This document shows, piece by piece, positions 1 to 8,789 of a stretch of DNA of 32,391 nt (position 1 is its first letter; every line of letters starts with the position of its first letter). This DNA is from Pseudoalteromonas sp. H71 (lineage in GTDB: Bacteria; Pseudomonadota; Gammaproteobacteria; Enterobacterales; Alteromonadaceae), in assembly GCF_001468485.1 (NCBI RefSeq), contig NZ_LODI01000021.1:1-32391 (forward strand), in the 5' to 3' direction. The notes beneath the pieces are model-generated. The model was given only the letters and a program-made list of their open reading frames with translations. It did not search any database and had not been told where the DNA came from. The translations under genes were made by a program, and so were the position numbers.

Positions 1-4
1 TAAA

Positions 5-80
5 TGGTGCCTCGACCCGGAATCGAACCAGGGACACGAGGATTTTCAATCCTCTGCTCTACCAACTGAGCTATCGAGGC
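5..80 (-). tRNA. tRNA-Phe (GAA anticodon)
   Basis: Read on the minus strand this is a complete 76-nt tRNA. It has a 7-bp acceptor stem (GCCTCGA pairing with TCGAGGC), an A discriminator and an encoded CCA end at positions 7-5. The D-arm is AGCTCAGTTGGTAGAGC, the anticodon stem-loop is GGATTGAAAATCC with GAA as anticodon, and the T-arm has the GGTTCGATTCC core. It decodes UUU and UUC. The gene is divergent from the hybrid kinase to its right and has its own promoter at 170-198. Identity is very secure from the cloverleaf and anticodon. Confidence 0.97.
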
Positions 81-95
81 ACTTTAACAGTGCTA

Positions 96-121
96 ATTAA
101 AAATCTTAATAGATTTTTAAT
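96..121 (-). other. Perfect hairpin in the tRNA-Phe leader
   Basis: An exact 11-bp inverted repeat (ATTAAAAATCT, loop TAAT, AGATTTTTAAT) lies 15 bp upstream of the mature 5' end of tRNA-Phe. A second short one (GCACT at 79-83, AGTGC at 89-93) touches the first tRNA base. Both would be transcribed in the roughly 80-nt leader from the promoter at 170-198. They may guide 5' processing by RNase E or RNase P. That role is inferred; the symmetry is seen. Confidence 0.55.
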
Positions 122-169
122 GCAATTCCCAACAACCTATACTGAGCCAGCTGTCTGGGCGTGCGGCGT

Positions 170-198
170 ATTAAACGAGTTTTGCCCTTACAAGTCAA
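170..198 (-). promoter_or_regulatory. Stringent-type sigma-70 promoter of tRNA-Phe
   Basis: On the minus strand: -35 TTGACT (198-193), a 17-bp spacer, and -10 TTTAAT (175-170). A GC-rich discriminator (ACGCCGCACGCCC) follows. An A-tract (about 199-212) sits directly upstream of the -35 like an UP element. This combination is typical of growth-rate-controlled, ppGpp-sensitive stable RNA promoters. The expected start is near 163, giving a leader of about 80 nt. Confidence 0.75.
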
Positions 199-419
199 CT
201 TTTTTTTTATCCTTTACGACTGTTTGAACGGTTTTCAAGCAACTCAGTACGTTTTTTATTGATAACGTGCATTTTTACCACAAACCAGTCTATATATATG
301 AAATATTATAACTAAATCAGACTAAAACCGTAGTGAATTATTTTTGGTAAATGGTACGATTAGTTCAGATACCTATGCTAATGGCTAAAGTAGCAAAAAC
401 ACATCAATGGGAACATTCA

Positions 420-3194
420 ATGCAGAGTAAATTCTCTTCGCCGGTAAAAGGGTTATTACCACTTTTTTTAATATTTAATATTGCAGTTACCGCACTTGCC
501 GTATTTGGTTACTCGTTCTACGTAAAAAATAAAACACAAGTAGTTCAACCTGAACAATCGGTAAATATTAAAACACTTGCATCTACATTAAACCAGCCAA
601 TGATCGACGCGCTAACAATGTATGGCCAAGACAAGGTTAAGCAATTACTCGACTTAACATCCTCTTTAGATGATGAGTTTGAATACACTCTTTATCGTTT
701 CAGCGCGACTTCTGATACACAGCTCGTTTATAGCAATAGCGAGACCGCACCTGAGTCTATTAAAATTACACAATATAATGAGAACACAGGTGTGTTGCAT
801 CATATTCTCTTACTTAACGACCAGCCAATTGGTGAGCTAATTATTAAGCAGGAGTTAGCCCCACCACCATTAAGCATGCAAGACTCTCAAGTAATTGCGT
901 ATGGCATTGCAATCGCAACTGTTATTTCTTTATTTATCTTTGCGTTACTTTTTAATGTGTATATTAATGGGCGTTTGCGTAAGAGTACCGACTCACTGTC
1001 ACAAGAGCTTCAAGCTATTACGGAACAAGGTAACTATAATAGTAGTATTAATGAACAACTTGATATTGGTTTAGGCGTCGTTGCACAAAATATAAATGTA
1101 CTCCTTAAACAAGTACAAACAGCCCTAAGCGATAACGAGTCGGTACAAAAAGAACTGAAAAAACTACAAAATGGCTTAGAGTCAGAGGTACAAAACCGCA
1201 CTATTGCACTCGAGAGAGAAACCTTAAAAGCACAAAGAGCTAGCGAAACTAAAACCACCTTTTTAGCTACTATGAGCCACGAGATCAGAACGCCGATGAA
1301 TGGTGTTATTGGTACCATTGATTTACTGCGTCAAACCGAGCTAGATGGTGCTCAGCATCGCTTAAGTACTATTATTCGCGAATCAGCATTCTCATTACTG
1401 AGTATTTTGGACGATATTTTAGATTTTTCTAAAATTGAAGCCGGTAAGCTTAATATTGACCCAACCCCTTTTTCAGTTGGCGATACCTTAGAAGAAGTAA
1501 CTCGCGTTTTGTCGTCGGTTGCTAAAAAACGCGAACTCGACTTAGAGCTATCAATTGCGCCAGATATTCCAGTAAATCTAGTCGGTGACAGCGTACGTGT
1601 GCGCCAAGTACTTTATAATCTGTGCAGCAATGCAATTAAATTCACAAGCACCGATGAAAAAACCCAGGGCCATGTAAGAATTTCGGTTGAGGTTGCGCAT
1701 AACACCGCCGATCACTTTACCTTACGCTTTTGCGTAACCGATAACGGCAAAGGAATGACACAAGCTCAGCTAAGAGACATATTTAGCCCGTTTGTTCAGG
1801 CTGAGAGCTCGATAACCAGGGAGTTTGGTGGCACCGGCTTAGGGCTTTCTATTTGTAAGAGCCTTACAGAATTAATGTTAGGGACGATTCATGTAAATAG
1901 CCATGCTGGTATTGGCAGTGAGTTTACCGTTGAACTGCCTTTTAGTACTTCAGGTAAAATAAAATATGCTCATAAAAATGCCTTAGACGGCAAACCAATT
2001 ATTGTTGTAAGTAACAATCTTCAACGCGAAAAAATAATGTATCGTTATTTATCGTTTATGGGGGCAAAAGTTATTTACGCACACACAGAAAAAGAAATTG
2101 AGCAACACCAAAACACTGAAGGTGCTATTTGGGTTGCTGATGGCATTGATAACATTGATGATATTAACTCTCTATTAAGGCGCCTGTTATATTCACTAGA
2201 AGATTACAATCAACAAGTTGTTGTACTGAGTAAATTAGACGAAGCAGCCATTAACCATAAAAATATTTTTTACATCAATGCATCTCCACTTTGTAAATCT
2301 AACTTTATGCTTTCGATTTTAGTTGCCGCAGGCTTGCATCAACCAAAACAAATTAAAAAAGCCAAAACACTTAATAACTATTTAAATGTAGAGCAAGCTA
2401 GAGAATCAAATAAACTGATTTTACTTGTTGAAGACAACCTTCTAAACCAGCAAGTTTTAACCGACCAATTGCATATATTAGGGTATGGCGTAGAGGTTGC
2501 AAACAATGGTGAAGAAGGCTTGGATATGTGGAGAAAGAACAACTATTCACTTATTTTAACCGATCTACACATGCCAAAAATGTCAGGATACGACATGGTT
2601 GAAAAAATTCGTAACGAAGCTGAATTGCTAGAAGCTATAGACGCTCAACCCTATATTGTGGCAGTTACAGCTAACGCCCTTAAAGGTGAAAAAGAGCGCT
2701 GTTTAGCCGTAGGTATTAACGATTTTATTACTAAACCTATAGAGCTAAATGCCTTAGAAGATACTCTTAAACGCTGGTTTGATAAGCAAGCACCTAAACA
2801 AGAGTTAATTCCTCAACAAAGTATGGCGCTACCCATAGACATGGATGCAGTTTCTAAGTACGTAAATGGCGATAAAGCTAAGCAACTACGCTTTTTCAAG
2901 ATGTATTTAGAGCAAAGTCAAAGTTTAATTAAGTCTATAAATTCTGGTGTTATGGTTAACGACTTAGCAGAAATAATTGAAGGCTGCCATCAACTTAGAT
3001 CTATATCTAAAACTATTGGTGCGCAAACAGTAGGAACACTAGCTGGTGCATTTGAAGATAAATGCAAAGCGGGAGAGCTAACAACCGATGAATTAATTGA
3101 TTTACGTGATCAGTTAGAAATTGAATATTCTAAAGCGGCTCAATTTTTAAAAGAGCAAGTTAGAAAGGCAGAGCAGGAAAACGAAGAGTTTTAG
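420..3194 (+). CDS. Tripartite hybrid sensor histidine kinase (BarA/ArcB-like architecture)
   Basis: Membrane sensor kinase that should autophosphorylate and relay phosphate His-Asp-His to an unknown response regulator. Numbered from the ATG at 420 (924 aa): TM1 about 12-34, a periplasmic sensor region of about 120 residues that I do not recognise, TM2 about 158-181, and a HAMP-like/coiled-coil linker. HisKA follows with FLATMSHEIRTPMNG (phospho-acceptor H287), then HATPase_c (N404 in the N box, DNGKGM, GGTGLGLS). Next come a degenerate receiver (about 526-640), an intact receiver (acidic pocket VEDN, D715, K772), and a C-terminal Hpt domain with H857. The frame is open from an ATG at 351. 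I prefer 420 because GGGA lies 8-11 bp upstream and TM1 then follows quickly. No response regulator is adjacent, so its pathway is unknown; BarA is possible but unproven. Confidence 0.85.
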   Translation: MQSKFSSPVKGLLPLFLIFNIAVTALAVFGYSFYVKNKTQVVQPEQSVNIKTLASTLNQPMIDALTMYGQDKVKQLLDLTSSLDDEFEYTLYRFSATSDTQLVYSNSETAPESIKITQYNENTGVLHHILLLNDQPIGELIIKQELAPPPLSMQDSQVIAYGIAIATVISLFIFALLFNVYINGRLRKSTDSLSQELQAITEQGNYNSSINEQLDIGLGVVAQNINVLLKQVQTALSDNESVQKELKKLQNGLESEVQNRTIALERETLKAQRASETKTTFLATMSHEIRTPMNGVIGTIDLLRQTELDGAQHRLSTIIRESAFSLLSILDDILDFSKIEAGKLNIDPTPFSVGDTLEEVTRVLSSVAKKRELDLELSIAPDIPVNLVGDSVRVRQVLYNLCSNAIKFTSTDEKTQGHVRISVEVAHNTADHFTLRFCVTDNGKGMTQAQLRDIFSPFVQAESSITREFGGTGLGLSICKSLTELMLGTIHVNSHAGIGSEFTVELPFSTSGKIKYAHKNALDGKPIIVVSNNLQREKIMYRYLSFMGAKVIYAHTEKEIEQHQNTEGAIWVADGIDNIDDINSLLRRLLYSLEDYNQQVVVLSKLDEAAINHKNIFYINASPLCKSNFMLSILVAAGLHQPKQIKKAKTLNNYLNVEQARESNKLILLVEDNLLNQQVLTDQLHILGYGVEVANNGEEGLDMWRKNNYSLILTDLHMPKMSGYDMVEKIRNEAELLEAIDAQPYIVAVTANALKGEKERCLAVGINDFITKPIELNALEDTLKRWFDKQAPKQELIPQQSMALPIDMDAVSKYVNGDKAKQLRFFKMYLEQSQSLIKSINSGVMVNDLAEIIEGCHQLRSISKTIGAQTVGTLAGAFEDKCKAGELTTDELIDLRDQLEIEYSKAAQFLKEQVRKAEQENEEF

Positions 3195-3210
3195 CACTTT
3201 ATAATTAACA

Positions 3211-3240
3211 ATAAAAAAGGGGCTAATAGCCCCTTTTTTA
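3211..3240. terminator. Bidirectional intrinsic terminator
   Basis: GGGGCT/AGCCCC stem flanked by an A-run on the left and a T-run on the right, between the convergent hybrid kinase and yggX. It can serve both strands. Confidence 0.9.
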
Positions 3241-3253
3241 TTGTATTTACAAT

Positions 3254-3526
3254 TTATTTTTCTGGCGGTCTATAGCCTTCAATTTCTACATCTTTATCTT
3301 CAAACAAAAAGCCAACCATTTGCTCTTCTAAAAATGTACGATGCTCTGGGTCCATCATATTTAAATGCTTTTCGTTAATTAGCATCGTTTGTTTGTGTTG
3401 CCATTGAGCAAAAGCTTCTTTAGAGATGTTATTAAAAATCTTTTCACCAATTTCACCCGGATAAAGTTGAAAACCTAAGCCTTCGGCTTCTTTTTGTAAC
3501 TTTTGACAAAATACAGTACGTGCCAT
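3254..3526 (-). CDS. yggX: YggX family Fe(2+)-trafficking protein
   Basis: Small cytosolic protein of the YggX family, linked in enterics to iron trafficking and to protecting Fe-S enzymes from oxidative damage. The 90-residue product has the family's usual length and hallmark features: MARTVFC at the start with the conserved Cys7, the GEIGEKI segment, W42, the central block [19 protein letters not shown], and the FLEEQM stretch near the C-terminus. It lies 34 bp downstream of mutY on the same strand, the same order as in E. coli, where MutY is itself a 4Fe-4S protein. Co-transcription with mutY and termination at 3211-3240 are likely. Confidence 0.95.
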   Translation of the reverse strand: MARTVFCQKLQKEAEGLGFQLYPGEIGEKIFNNISKEAFAQWQHKQTMLINEKHLNMMDPEHRTFLEEQMVGFLFEDKDVEIEGYRPPEK

Positions 3527-3560
3527 AATTAATTTCTCTTAAGCGTTAAATGCCAACAGT

Positions 3561-4640
3561 TTAACCTATTGGTGCAATTTGTTTAACCAACTTTTTAGTT
3601 GGCGCAGCTAAACCGACTTCCACTGATTGATCTAGCGGGTACCAAACTAGCTGACGTTCGTTAATTACATCCGGGATTTGTTTAAGATTTAATATATGTG
3701 GATTAATAGTCAGCTCAAAATGAGAAAATACATGGGTAAACGAAGCTAATGGTTCAAGTTCTGATATAAAGCCATGTTGAGCTAAAAAGTCATCTAGCTG
3801 TTGGCGTTCAGTAAACTCGAAAAAACCAAACAACCCACCCCAAATACCAGAGCTAGGGCGTTTTTCCATAAGGACCTTATCGTCGCACTTTATAATTAGC
3901 TGATGACAGCTTTTTTTAGGCACTGCTTTTTTAGGCTTCGAATGAGGAAACTCTTTAACTTTACTCGCATTAAACGCACCACAGCGACTATTTAACGGGC
4001 ACGCCTCACAATCAAAGCGGCTACGTGAACATAAGCTTGCACCTAAATCCATCATAGCTTGGTTGAATTCTGTCACATTATTTTTAGGTGTTAATTGCGA
4101 CGATAAATGCCAAAGCTGGTTTTCTACTTTTTTTACACCATACCACCCTTCAACCATAAAATAGCGTGCCAATACTCGCTTTACATTCCCATCTAAAATA
4201 GGGTGATGTTGACCAAGCGACAATGACAATATAGCCCCAGCTGTAGAGCGGCCTATGCCCGGCAAATCAATAACCTCTTCAAGCGTTTGAGGAAACTGTC
4301 CGTTGTATTTGTCGCGAACTATTTTTGCTGTTTTATGAAGATTTCGCGCGCGAGCGTAGTAACCTAAACCAGTCCAATGGTGTAGTACCTGATCTTCTTC
4401 GGCATTAGCCAAAGCAATAATATCAGGAAAACTTTTCATAAATTTTTCAAAATAAGGGATCACAGTAACAACTTGAGTTTGCTGAAGCATAACCTCAGAA
4501 ACCCACACTTTATAAGGCGTTTTACCCAATTGCCACGGCAGCGTTTTTCTGCCATGAAGGTGATACCAATCAACTACTTGCTTTGAAAACCAGTGAGACT
4601 GCTCTTTATTTAAGTCCAACATATTATACTTTTTACTCAT
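3561..4640 (-). CDS. mutY: Adenine DNA glycosylase MutY
   Basis: Removes adenine mispaired with 8-oxoguanine or G in the GO repair system. Counted from the ATG at 4640 (359 aa): helix-hairpin-helix glycosylase core with catalytic E49 in [11 protein letters not shown], the hairpin [13 protein letters not shown], and catalytic D150 in [13 protein letters not shown]. The 4Fe-4S ligands are C204, C211, C214 and C220 (C-x6-C-x2-C-x5-C). A C-terminal NUDIX-like domain for 8-oxoG recognition carries [14 protein letters not shown]. The frame extends upstream to a TTG at 4646, but the ATG at 4640 is the more ordinary start; neither has a strong Shine-Dalgarno. It is followed by yggX and divergent from trmB. 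Confidence 0.96.
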   Translation of the reverse strand: MSKKYNMLDLNKEQSHWFSKQVVDWYHLHGRKTLPWQLGKTPYKVWVSEVMLQQTQVVTVIPYFEKFMKSFPDIIALANAEEDQVLHHWTGLGYYARARNLHKTAKIVRDKYNGQFPQTLEEVIDLPGIGRSTAGAILSLSLGQHHPILDGNVKRVLARYFMVEGWYGVKKVENQLWHLSSQLTPKNNVTEFNQAMMDLGASLCSRSRFDCEACPLNSRCGAFNASKVKEFPHSKPKKAVPKKSCHQLIIKCDDKVLMEKRPSSGIWGGLFGFFEFTERQQLDDFLAQHGFISELEPLASFTHVFSHFELTINPHILNLKQIPDVINERQLVWYPLDQSVEVGLAAPTKKLVKQIAPIG

Positions 4641-4712
4641 GCTCAATGGCGGGTCAGTCTATTGCAGTGAGTAAAAAGATCAAGCTATAGAGGCTGTAAA
4701 ACCAGCTAATAC

Positions 4713-4741
4713 TTGTGATTGAGGCCATCGTCAGGGATAAT
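4713..4741 (+). promoter_or_regulatory. Candidate sigma-70 promoter for trmB
   Basis: TTGTGA (4713-4718), a 17-bp spacer and GATAAT (4736-4741), ending 44 bp before the trmB start in the divergent mutY/trmB gap. It is a consensus match by eye only. Confidence 0.45.
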
Positions 4742-4785
4742 ATGCAACCATTTTTAAACACATTGTTTTGTCAGGCCAATAAGAT

Positions 4786-5511
4786 ATGAGTGAATCAAGC
4801 AATACCAACCTCGAGCAAGCTAAGCAAGAAGGTAAATACATCCGCACCATTCGCAGTTTTGTAAAACGCGAAGGTCGATTAACCAAAGGCCAAGCCGCTG
4901 CAATCGAAAAATGCTGGCCAACAATGGGCTTAGAGCATAAAAACGGCATGCTTGATTTAAGCCAAGTATTCGGCAACAACAATGATGTAGTGCTAGAAAT
5001 AGGCTTTGGTATGGGCAAGTCGCTTGTAGAAATGGCTAAAAATGCCCCACACTTAAACTTTATTGGTATTGAAGTACACCGCCCAGGCGTTGGTGCATGC
5101 TTAATGGATGCCGACGAAGCGGGTGTAACTAATTTACGCGTGTTTGAACATGATGCTGTAGAAGTACTTGCTGACTGCCTAAGCGATGAAAGCCTAACTA
5201 CATTGCAATTATTCTTCCCAGACCCATGGCACAAAAAGCGCCACCATAAGCGCCGTATTGTACAAACTGAATTTGCTGAAAAACTACGTTCTAAATTAAA
5301 AATAGGCGGTGTTTTTCATATGGCTACTGATTGGGAAAACTACGCAGAACATATGCTAGAAGTTATGCAAGCTGCCCCGGGTTATAAAAATCAATCAGAA
5401 ACTAACGATTATGTGCCTCGCCCTGATTTACGCCCTCTTACCAAATTTGAGCAACGCGGCCACCGATTAGGTCACGGCGTTTGGGACTTAATGTTTGAGC
5501 GCACAAAGTAA
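4786..5511 (+). CDS. trmB: tRNA (guanine-N7-)-methyltransferase TrmB
   Basis: SAM-dependent enzyme that makes m7G46 in the tRNA variable loop. The 241-residue product has motif [11 protein letters not shown] (70-79), the acidic SAM-ribose residue in [15 protein letters not shown], and the family signature [19 protein letters not shown] (141-159). The basic N-terminal segment [15 protein letters not shown] is normal for the gamma-proteobacterial enzyme. It faces mutY as in E. coli. The stop is 45 bp from rsmC, which may be co-transcribed. Confidence 0.97.
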   Translation: MSESSNTNLEQAKQEGKYIRTIRSFVKREGRLTKGQAAAIEKCWPTMGLEHKNGMLDLSQVFGNNNDVVLEIGFGMGKSLVEMAKNAPHLNFIGIEVHRPGVGACLMDADEAGVTNLRVFEHDAVEVLADCLSDESLTTLQLFFPDPWHKKRHHKRRIVQTEFAEKLRSKLKIGGVFHMATDWENYAEHMLEVMQAAPGYKNQSETNDYVPRPDLRPLTKFEQRGHRLGHGVWDLMFERTK

Positions 5512-5556
5512 TTACACTTTTATATTAATTTAACATACTGTAAGGCAAAGCCATTT

Positions 5557-6582
5557 ATGAGCGTATTAACCAACCCAAGTTTACTGTTGCTGCGAAATAG
5601 TGATGCATTAACGGGTAAATCTATATTGGTGGTCAACTTTGTTCAAGATGGCTTTTTAGCTGAGCTTAAAACGCTTAATCCAAATAGCAAAATTACAGCG
5701 TTTAGCTATAACCATGCTAATGGTGAATTTGCTAAAAATACTCATGGTGTTGATGTAAAAGTTAACCACACCATTACCGGCAGTGATTATGATTTAGTCA
5801 TTCTTTATTATCCTAAATCAAAACCAGAGCTTTTAATGGCCCTTGATAACATACGCGCTGTAATAACTGCCGACGCAGAGTTATTAGTTGTTGGTGAAAA
5901 TAAAAGTGGCGTTAAATCCATTGAAAAACAATTAGCAGCTAAAACTGAATATAGTAATAAAATTGATTCGGCTAAACACTGCGTACTTTACTCATTTTCT
6001 CAAATTGAACTCAATGCGCAATTTGATATTAGCCACTACCATAAAACATTTACCGTTAGTATTGCCGATACATCATTTTCAGCTATTAGCGTACCCGGCG
6101 TGTTTAACCATGGCTGTTTAGACGCTGGTACGAAAATGCTACTCGAAAATGCCCCTTCAACTAAACAAGGTAAAGTACTCGACTTTGGTTGTGGTGCTGG
6201 CTTAATTGCGACCTTTTTAGGGTTAAAAAATACAGCTCTTGAATTTGTATGTAGCGACGTAAGCGCACTTGCAACCTATGCAACAACTCAAACTTTAAAG
6301 TTAAACGGGGTAACTGGTGAAGCAATTCTCAGTGATGGCCTTAAAAATATTAGTGGTAAGTTTGATTTAATAGTGAGTAATCCGCCGTTTCACACAGGAA
6401 TTGCTACAGACTACAGCGTTGCCGAAACGTTTTTAGCTAACGCTAAACAGCATTTAACTAAAAACGGAAAGCTAACTATTGTTGCAAACAGCTTTTTAAA
6501 ATACCCGCCAATTTTAGAAACACAATTTGAAGCGTATCAAACCGTATTCAAAAACAATAAATTTGCCGTATATAGCAGTTAA
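5557..6582 (+). CDS. rsmC: 16S rRNA (guanine(1207)-N2)-methyltransferase RsmC
   Basis: Makes m2G1207 in 16S rRNA during 30S assembly. The 341-residue protein has the expected two-domain form: a degenerate N-terminal methyltransferase-like half (1-160) and a catalytic C-terminal half. The latter carries SAM motif I VLDFGCGAGLIA (207-218) and the N2-guanine catalytic motif NPPFH (275-279). The linker sequence FSAISVPGVFNHGCLDAGTKMLL is typical of RsmC/RlmG enzymes. RsmC is favoured over RlmG by length and by the VPGVF block. It lies just downstream of trmB. Confidence 0.93.
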   Translation: MSVLTNPSLLLLRNSDALTGKSILVVNFVQDGFLAELKTLNPNSKITAFSYNHANGEFAKNTHGVDVKVNHTITGSDYDLVILYYPKSKPELLMALDNIRAVITADAELLVVGENKSGVKSIEKQLAAKTEYSNKIDSAKHCVLYSFSQIELNAQFDISHYHKTFTVSIADTSFSAISVPGVFNHGCLDAGTKMLLENAPSTKQGKVLDFGCGAGLIATFLGLKNTALEFVCSDVSALATYATTQTLKLNGVTGEAILSDGLKNISGKFDLIVSNPPFHTGIATDYSVAETFLANAKQHLTKNGKLTIVANSFLKYPPILETQFEAYQTVFKNNKFAVYSS

Positions 6583-6732
6583 ACACGCTTAAATGCTCAG
6601 TTAAACAATTAATATGTTTGGCTTAGTATTTGAATGTATACTTAATTTTATGTGTTTTTTTGCGCCACTCTCTGCCTTCTTTGCTAAACTAATAAAATAA
6701 TAAAACTTAACGACTCAGGCGACACTTTAATA

Positions 6733-8337
6733 ATGCCTAGAAAAGTTCATCAAAGCAGTATTCGTAAAGCACTTATAAATTTAATCATGCTTATAACTGC
6801 TATTTGCTTGTCGTTATCGATTTCTATATCGACTTACCTAAGTGTTAAAGAGCAAAAACAATTAATAGTTAGTAAGCTCGTTATTCTCGCTGAAATTGTT
6901 GCCTTTGACGCAGGAATGTCAGTTTTTGAAGATGACAGAGAAACAGAAGAAAAACGCCTTAAATACTTTGAAAAAATCTCTCTAGTTAAAAACATACATG
7001 TTTATTCTATTGAGCAAGCATCTCAAAAGCCTGTTTTTTTTATTAGTTTCAACGCAAAAAAAACGCCACCAGTCCCCCTCAGAATCGACAGTATTGAGGA
7101 ACTAAAAACACCACGTATAACCAACGAAGATATTGAACTAATAAAGCCAATTTTTCATAATGAAAAGCTTGTTGGCCATGTATACATCCGCGGTAGCCTT
7201 GAAAGCTTAGACGATTATATAAAACAAAAAATAGTTGTGGATGCCTTACTTACTTTATTGATACTTGTTGTTGTGTATTTTATTGCAATAAATGTTCAAA
7301 AAAGAATAGCCCGACCGATAGAAAGATTGAGCATGCTATTACAAGACGTATCAAAAAATCATAACTACGATGTACGCGCACCGGTAACCGACGTAAAAGA
7401 AATATCAGCGCTTTCAAACAGTTTAAATATCATGCTTACACGCACTCAAAAACAACTGACCCGCCATGAAAAAGACAAAGAAGAAATTAAACAGCTTAAC
7501 CAGGGATTAGAAGAAAAAGTAAACCAACGAACCATAGCCTTACGAGAGGCAAATCAAGAATTGTTGTCAACCCTTGAGCGTATGCATCAGTATCAAACAC
7601 AAATTGTTGAAAATGAAAAAATGGCATCCCTTGGCCAAATGGTCGCCGGTGTTGCACATGAAGTTAATACCCCAATAGGGCTTGGCATTACTAGTTCAAC
7701 CTTGCTGCGCGATAAGTTAGCTGATTTACAAATTAGCTTTGATGACAAAAAGCTGACTTCAAATCAATTAAAGCGCTTTATTGATGAAGGCATAGAAAAT
7801 TTAGATTTAATTTACCGTAACTTAAACCGTGCAGCAGACTTAATTTCAACTTTTAAAAAAGTAGCGGTTATTCAAGATGATGACGTAACTACCTACATCA
7901 ATATTCATAAGTTAATAACGGATGTTTTGACATCAATAAGCTCTGAACTTGAAGAGAAAAAACCTGTTATAAACATAAATTGTGCAACCGACTTAACAAT
8001 AGAAAGCAAATCTGAACCACTACAACAAGTATTTATACAACTACTAACAAACTCTCTGCTACATGGGTTTATAGGTAATGAAAATAACGAAATACAGTTT
8101 GATGTGGAGTTAACGGGTAAAAAACTCACTATTATTTACAGTGACAATGGCCAAGGTGTAGACAAAAAAATTAAACATAGGATCTTCGATCCTTTCGTAA
8201 CATCAAAAAGAGGGCAAGGAGCGAGTGGACTAGGCATGCACTTAGTTTACAATTTAGTAACACAAGCTTTAGGCGGCCACATATTAATTGATTTAGAAAA
8301 AAAACACGGTGCGCGATTCATCATAACCATCCCTTGA
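6733..8337 (+). CDS. Orphan membrane sensor histidine kinase (HAMP-HisKA-HATPase)
   Basis: Class I-type sensor kinase of 534 residues. TM1 is about 13-37, and the periplasmic region (about 38-167) resembles CHASE8-like sensor domains, with the pattern LAEIVAFDAGMSVFEDD. TM2 is about 168-188. A HAMP domain (about 189-241) and coiled coil (242-290) follow. HisKA contains MASLGQMVAGVAHEVNTPIG (H309), and HATPase_c has N440, DNGQGV, FDPF and SGLGMH. The AHEVNTPIG form of the H box is typical of orphan kinases that signal to separate regulators. There is no receiver or Hpt domain and no dedicated response regulator next to it. The only downstream regulator, arcA, is 452 bp away with its own promoters. 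Ligand and partner are unknown. Confidence 0.88.
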   Translation: MPRKVHQSSIRKALINLIMLITAICLSLSISISTYLSVKEQKQLIVSKLVILAEIVAFDAGMSVFEDDRETEEKRLKYFEKISLVKNIHVYSIEQASQKPVFFISFNAKKTPPVPLRIDSIEELKTPRITNEDIELIKPIFHNEKLVGHVYIRGSLESLDDYIKQKIVVDALLTLLILVVVYFIAINVQKRIARPIERLSMLLQDVSKNHNYDVRAPVTDVKEISALSNSLNIMLTRTQKQLTRHEKDKEEIKQLNQGLEEKVNQRTIALREANQELLSTLERMHQYQTQIVENEKMASLGQMVAGVAHEVNTPIGLGITSSTLLRDKLADLQISFDDKKLTSNQLKRFIDEGIENLDLIYRNLNRAADLISTFKKVAVIQDDDVTTYINIHKLITDVLTSISSELEEKKPVININCATDLTIESKSEPLQQVFIQLLTNSLLHGFIGNENNEIQFDVELTGKKLTIIYSDNGQGVDKKIKHRIFDPFVTSKRGQGASGLGMHLVYNLVTQALGGHILIDLEKKHGARFIITIP

Positions 8338-8488
8338 AAGTGAAGTAACCAAGTGTATTTATTTGCTTACACTCATTGAATTACTACTTATCGACCATAT
8401 TTATGCTTTATGTGACAAGTAAGGGTAATAGTTATCGTTTATAGAGCGCAATTTTTTGAACTTTATTACTTTTGCGATATCACATACA

Positions 8489-8516
8489 TTGATGAAAGAT
8501 TAGATAGTGATATAAT
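8489..8516 (+). promoter_or_regulatory. Candidate distal arcA promoter (P1)
   Basis: TTGATG (8489-8494), 16-bp spacer, perfect TATAAT (8511-8516). A 7-bp inverted repeat (ATATCAC at 8477-8483, GTGATAT at 8507-8513) brackets it and could be an operator. It would give an arcA leader of about 265 nt. Confidence 0.4.
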
Positions 8517-8690
8517 TTAACTTTGAATTAGTCTGATTATTTAACAGTTTTGCATAGTCAGCCGGTCCATAAATTTTCAAAGTAAATGAACTTCATACGT
8601 GTAATGATCAATTTAACAGTAGTTTTTACACGGGCTTTTTGAGCAAACTTTGAACTCTTGCTGTTTTATTTTTATCCAACTTGTTTTTTC

Positions 8691-8711
8691 TTGTTAACAA
8701 TTGGATATAAT
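8691..8711 (+). promoter_or_regulatory. Candidate proximal arcA promoter (P2) with palindrome
   Basis: Perfect -10 TATAAT at 8706-8711 with only a weak T-rich -35. The palindrome TTGTTAACAA (8691-8700) lies in the spacer, where an activator or repressor could act. A weak -35 suits an activated promoter, but this is inference. Confidence 0.35.
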
Positions 8712-8727
8712 CCTATAATCTCTAGTA

Positions 8728-8757
8728 GTCGGATTTATACTAAATACCGATTTTTTG
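8728..8757 (+). other. Attenuator-like hairpin in the arcA leader
   Basis: TCGGATTTA pairs with TAAATACCGA (one bulged A, 3-nt loop), followed directly by a run of six Ts. It looks like a weak intrinsic terminator, yet it sits downstream of the TATAAT at 8706 and about 30 bp before the arcA start codon. Confidence 0.35.
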
Positions 8758-8789
8758 TAAATAAAATATTCCAAAAAGGTTAATTAATA

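Larger units (their letters stand above)
8338..8789 (+). other. Repeat-rich 452-bp region between the orphan kinase and arcA
   Basis: No ORF is supported here. It contains three copies of an 8-mer: ACTTTGAA at 8520-8527, its complement TTCAAAGT at 8576-8583, and ACTTTGAA again at 8647-8654. The middle copy can pair with either outer copy but not both. ATTTAACAGT occurs twice (8539-8548, 8611-8620). CGTGTAA (8598-8604) can pair with TTACACG (8626-8632), followed by GGCTTTTTG, a terminator-like form. Two TATAAT boxes (8511-8516, 8706-8711) suggest two promoters, so most of this would be arcA leader RNA. The folding is inferred by eye. Confidence 0.5.

Noticed and set aside
4731..5234. 167-residue open frame antisense to trmB
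   Set aside because: It lies wholly opposite the conserved trmB gene and its upstream region, and its Ser/Cys/Pro-rich product is typical of an antisense shadow.
8485..8500. FNR-box-like TTGAT upstream of arcA
   Set aside because: Only the left half-site is present; the right half does not match ATCAA at the required spacing.
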